A DNA stretch of 15,421 nt, from contig JAJTHY010000050.1 in assembly GCA_021298045.1 (NCBI GenBank), positions 1 through 15,421 of the forward strand, written 5' to 3'. The position numbers and the translations under genes are program-made. Below, piece by piece: positions 14,833 to 15,421 of the stretch (position 1 is its first letter; each line of letters begins with the position of its first letter). Source of the stretch: Candidatus Jidaibacter sp. (GTDB taxonomy: Bacteria; Pseudomonadota; Alphaproteobacteria; Rickettsiales; Midichloriaceae). The notes beneath the pieces were generated by a model. That model was not told the origin of the DNA. It did not search any database and worked only from the letters and a program-made list of their open reading frames with translations.

Positions 14833-14947
14833 TGTTCTTCTCCGATTTCAAATTATCTAAATTATTTTGTGAAGTGTTTAATGAATGGGTGACGACGAGC
14901 CACAGATGGTTAAATCGATAATTGAAACAGCACATATTGTTAGACAT
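14795..14947 (-). CDS. Short leader ORF (50 codons) overlapping the 459-aa gene
   Basis: On the minus strand AGGAG lies seven bases before an ATG at 14947-14945, one of the best ribosome binding sites in the window. The peptide begins MSNNMCCFNYRFNHLWLVV and ends in a basic, proline-containing tail (YKPKPKSNS). Its stop falls 35 bases inside the next gene, so translating it would move ribosomes through that gene's start. It may be a regulatory leader peptide, a small protein, or the decayed start of an older gene. No family is recognised. Confidence 0.4.
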   Translation of the reverse strand: MSNNMCCFNYRFNHLWLVVTHSLNTSQNNLDNLKSEKNNAIYKPKPKSNS

Positions 14948-14985
14948 GGTTTTTCTCCTAAAAAATTGTTGTCTTCGCTATAAGG

Positions 14986-15005
14986 ATCAACGTCTTTAAG
15001 TTGAT
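14986..15005. other. Small inverted repeat upstream of the leader ORF
   Basis: ATCAAC (14986-14991) is complementary to GTTGAT (15000-15005) around an 8-base spacer. It could be an operator half-site pair or a weak hairpin in the leader of the operon transcript. The T4 that follows on the plus strand is too short for a confident terminator. Confidence 0.35.
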
Positions 15006-15015
15006 TTTAAAAAGT

Positions 15016-15043
15016 ACATTAACCCTATGTAGAGAATGTTAAA
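15016..15043 (-). promoter_or_regulatory. Weak candidate promoter for the peptide-uptake operon
   Basis: On the minus strand TTTAAC (15043-15038) and TAATGT (15021-15016) are 16 bases apart. The match to consensus is poor, but the position, about 70 bases before the leader ORF, is sensible. Confidence 0.25.
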
Positions 15044-15421
15044 TTTAGTTTTAAAAGTTAGTTAGTATTGGAAGTTTTTGGGAGTATTAATAAGACCATC
15101 GCATTGGATGATGTGCAAAGAATGCAAAGAAGAAGACGCCCAGTAAATAGGCGCGCAGGAGACAGACAGAAATGTTAGCTCTTCTTTGCATAAAATTAAA
15201 TTTGTTAAAAGTAACGTCGAAAATTATAACGCAATTGCAAACAGATAGCAACATGAATTTTATGAAAAAGAAAATATTAGCCAGGGCGACCGCATTAAAA
15301 TTCAGAAGCAACGGCGTTACAACACGAACATGGATAAAAGCTTCAATTAATACCTTGTAATTTAAAGCAAAAACCTCTAAAATCTTCGCTGTGAATGTGG
15401 CGCTCCATCTACTCATAGTCA
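15044..15421. other. Terminal region without a supportable gene
   Basis: Two overlapping frames compete. A minus frame from 15416 to 15087 (109 codons, opening MSRWSATFTAKILEVF) is rich in F, L and V, with two hydrophobic stretches. A plus frame from 15172 to 15360 (62 codons, basic) has AGGAG about ten bases upstream. Neither resembles a known family. The minus frame's Phe richness is what antisense of an A-rich strand gives by chance, so I do not call either as a gene. Confidence 0.4.

Noticed and set aside
15087..15416. 109-codon hydrophobic minus frame at the window end
   Set aside because: It is rich in Phe and Leu as expected for antisense of A-rich DNA, overlaps a competing plus frame with a better ribosome binding site, and matches nothing known.

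Overview
This window looks like chromosomal DNA of an obligately intracellular alphaproteobacterium, most likely order Rickettsiales. The evidence is AT-rich DNA, a stand-alone NDUFS4-type complex I subunit, a DUF2610 protein of the rickettsial type, an M16 processing-peptidase homologue, and several lineage-specific proteins that I cannot assign. No rRNA, tRNA, CRISPR array, insertion sequence or integrase was seen. The family-level placement is inference.

Layout. Positions 1-292 hold a perfect 16-bp inverted repeat inside a possible partial minus-strand gene, a short plus-strand ORF behind a strong ribosome binding site, and a rho-independent terminator. Next come the NDUFS4-like gene (minus), divergent from xseB and the DUF2610 gene (plus). 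A long terminator hairpin then separates these from a minus-strand DEAD-box RNA helicase whose C-terminal tail carries five 18-residue tandem repeats. Positions 3213-3736 have no convincing gene, but they hold two hairpins. The second is a plus-strand terminator with no known gene in front of it. A cold-shock protein gene (minus) follows, apparently transcribed with a leader of about 170 nt. Behind it is a tight minus-strand pair, M16 peptidase then quinone-oxidoreductase-like protein.

A plus-strand orphan gene (312 aa) converges almost stop-to-stop on a 497-aa leucine-rich-repeat protein with a textbook AT-hook embedded between its repeats. This is the strongest candidate for a host-directed, possibly nucleus-targeted, effector. 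Upstream of it on the minus strand lie murJ (lipid II flippase), pepA (M17 leucyl aminopeptidase), a POT-family peptide transporter, a 459-aa unknown protein and a 50-codon leader ORF. From the leader to pepA the genes overlap or touch, which indicates translational coupling. The logical reading is a peptide-scavenging operon: take up host peptides, then hydrolyse them in the cytoplasm. The transporter has lost most of the ExxER proton-coupling motif.

The last 400 bases hold no gene I can support; two overlapping antisense ORFs compete there.
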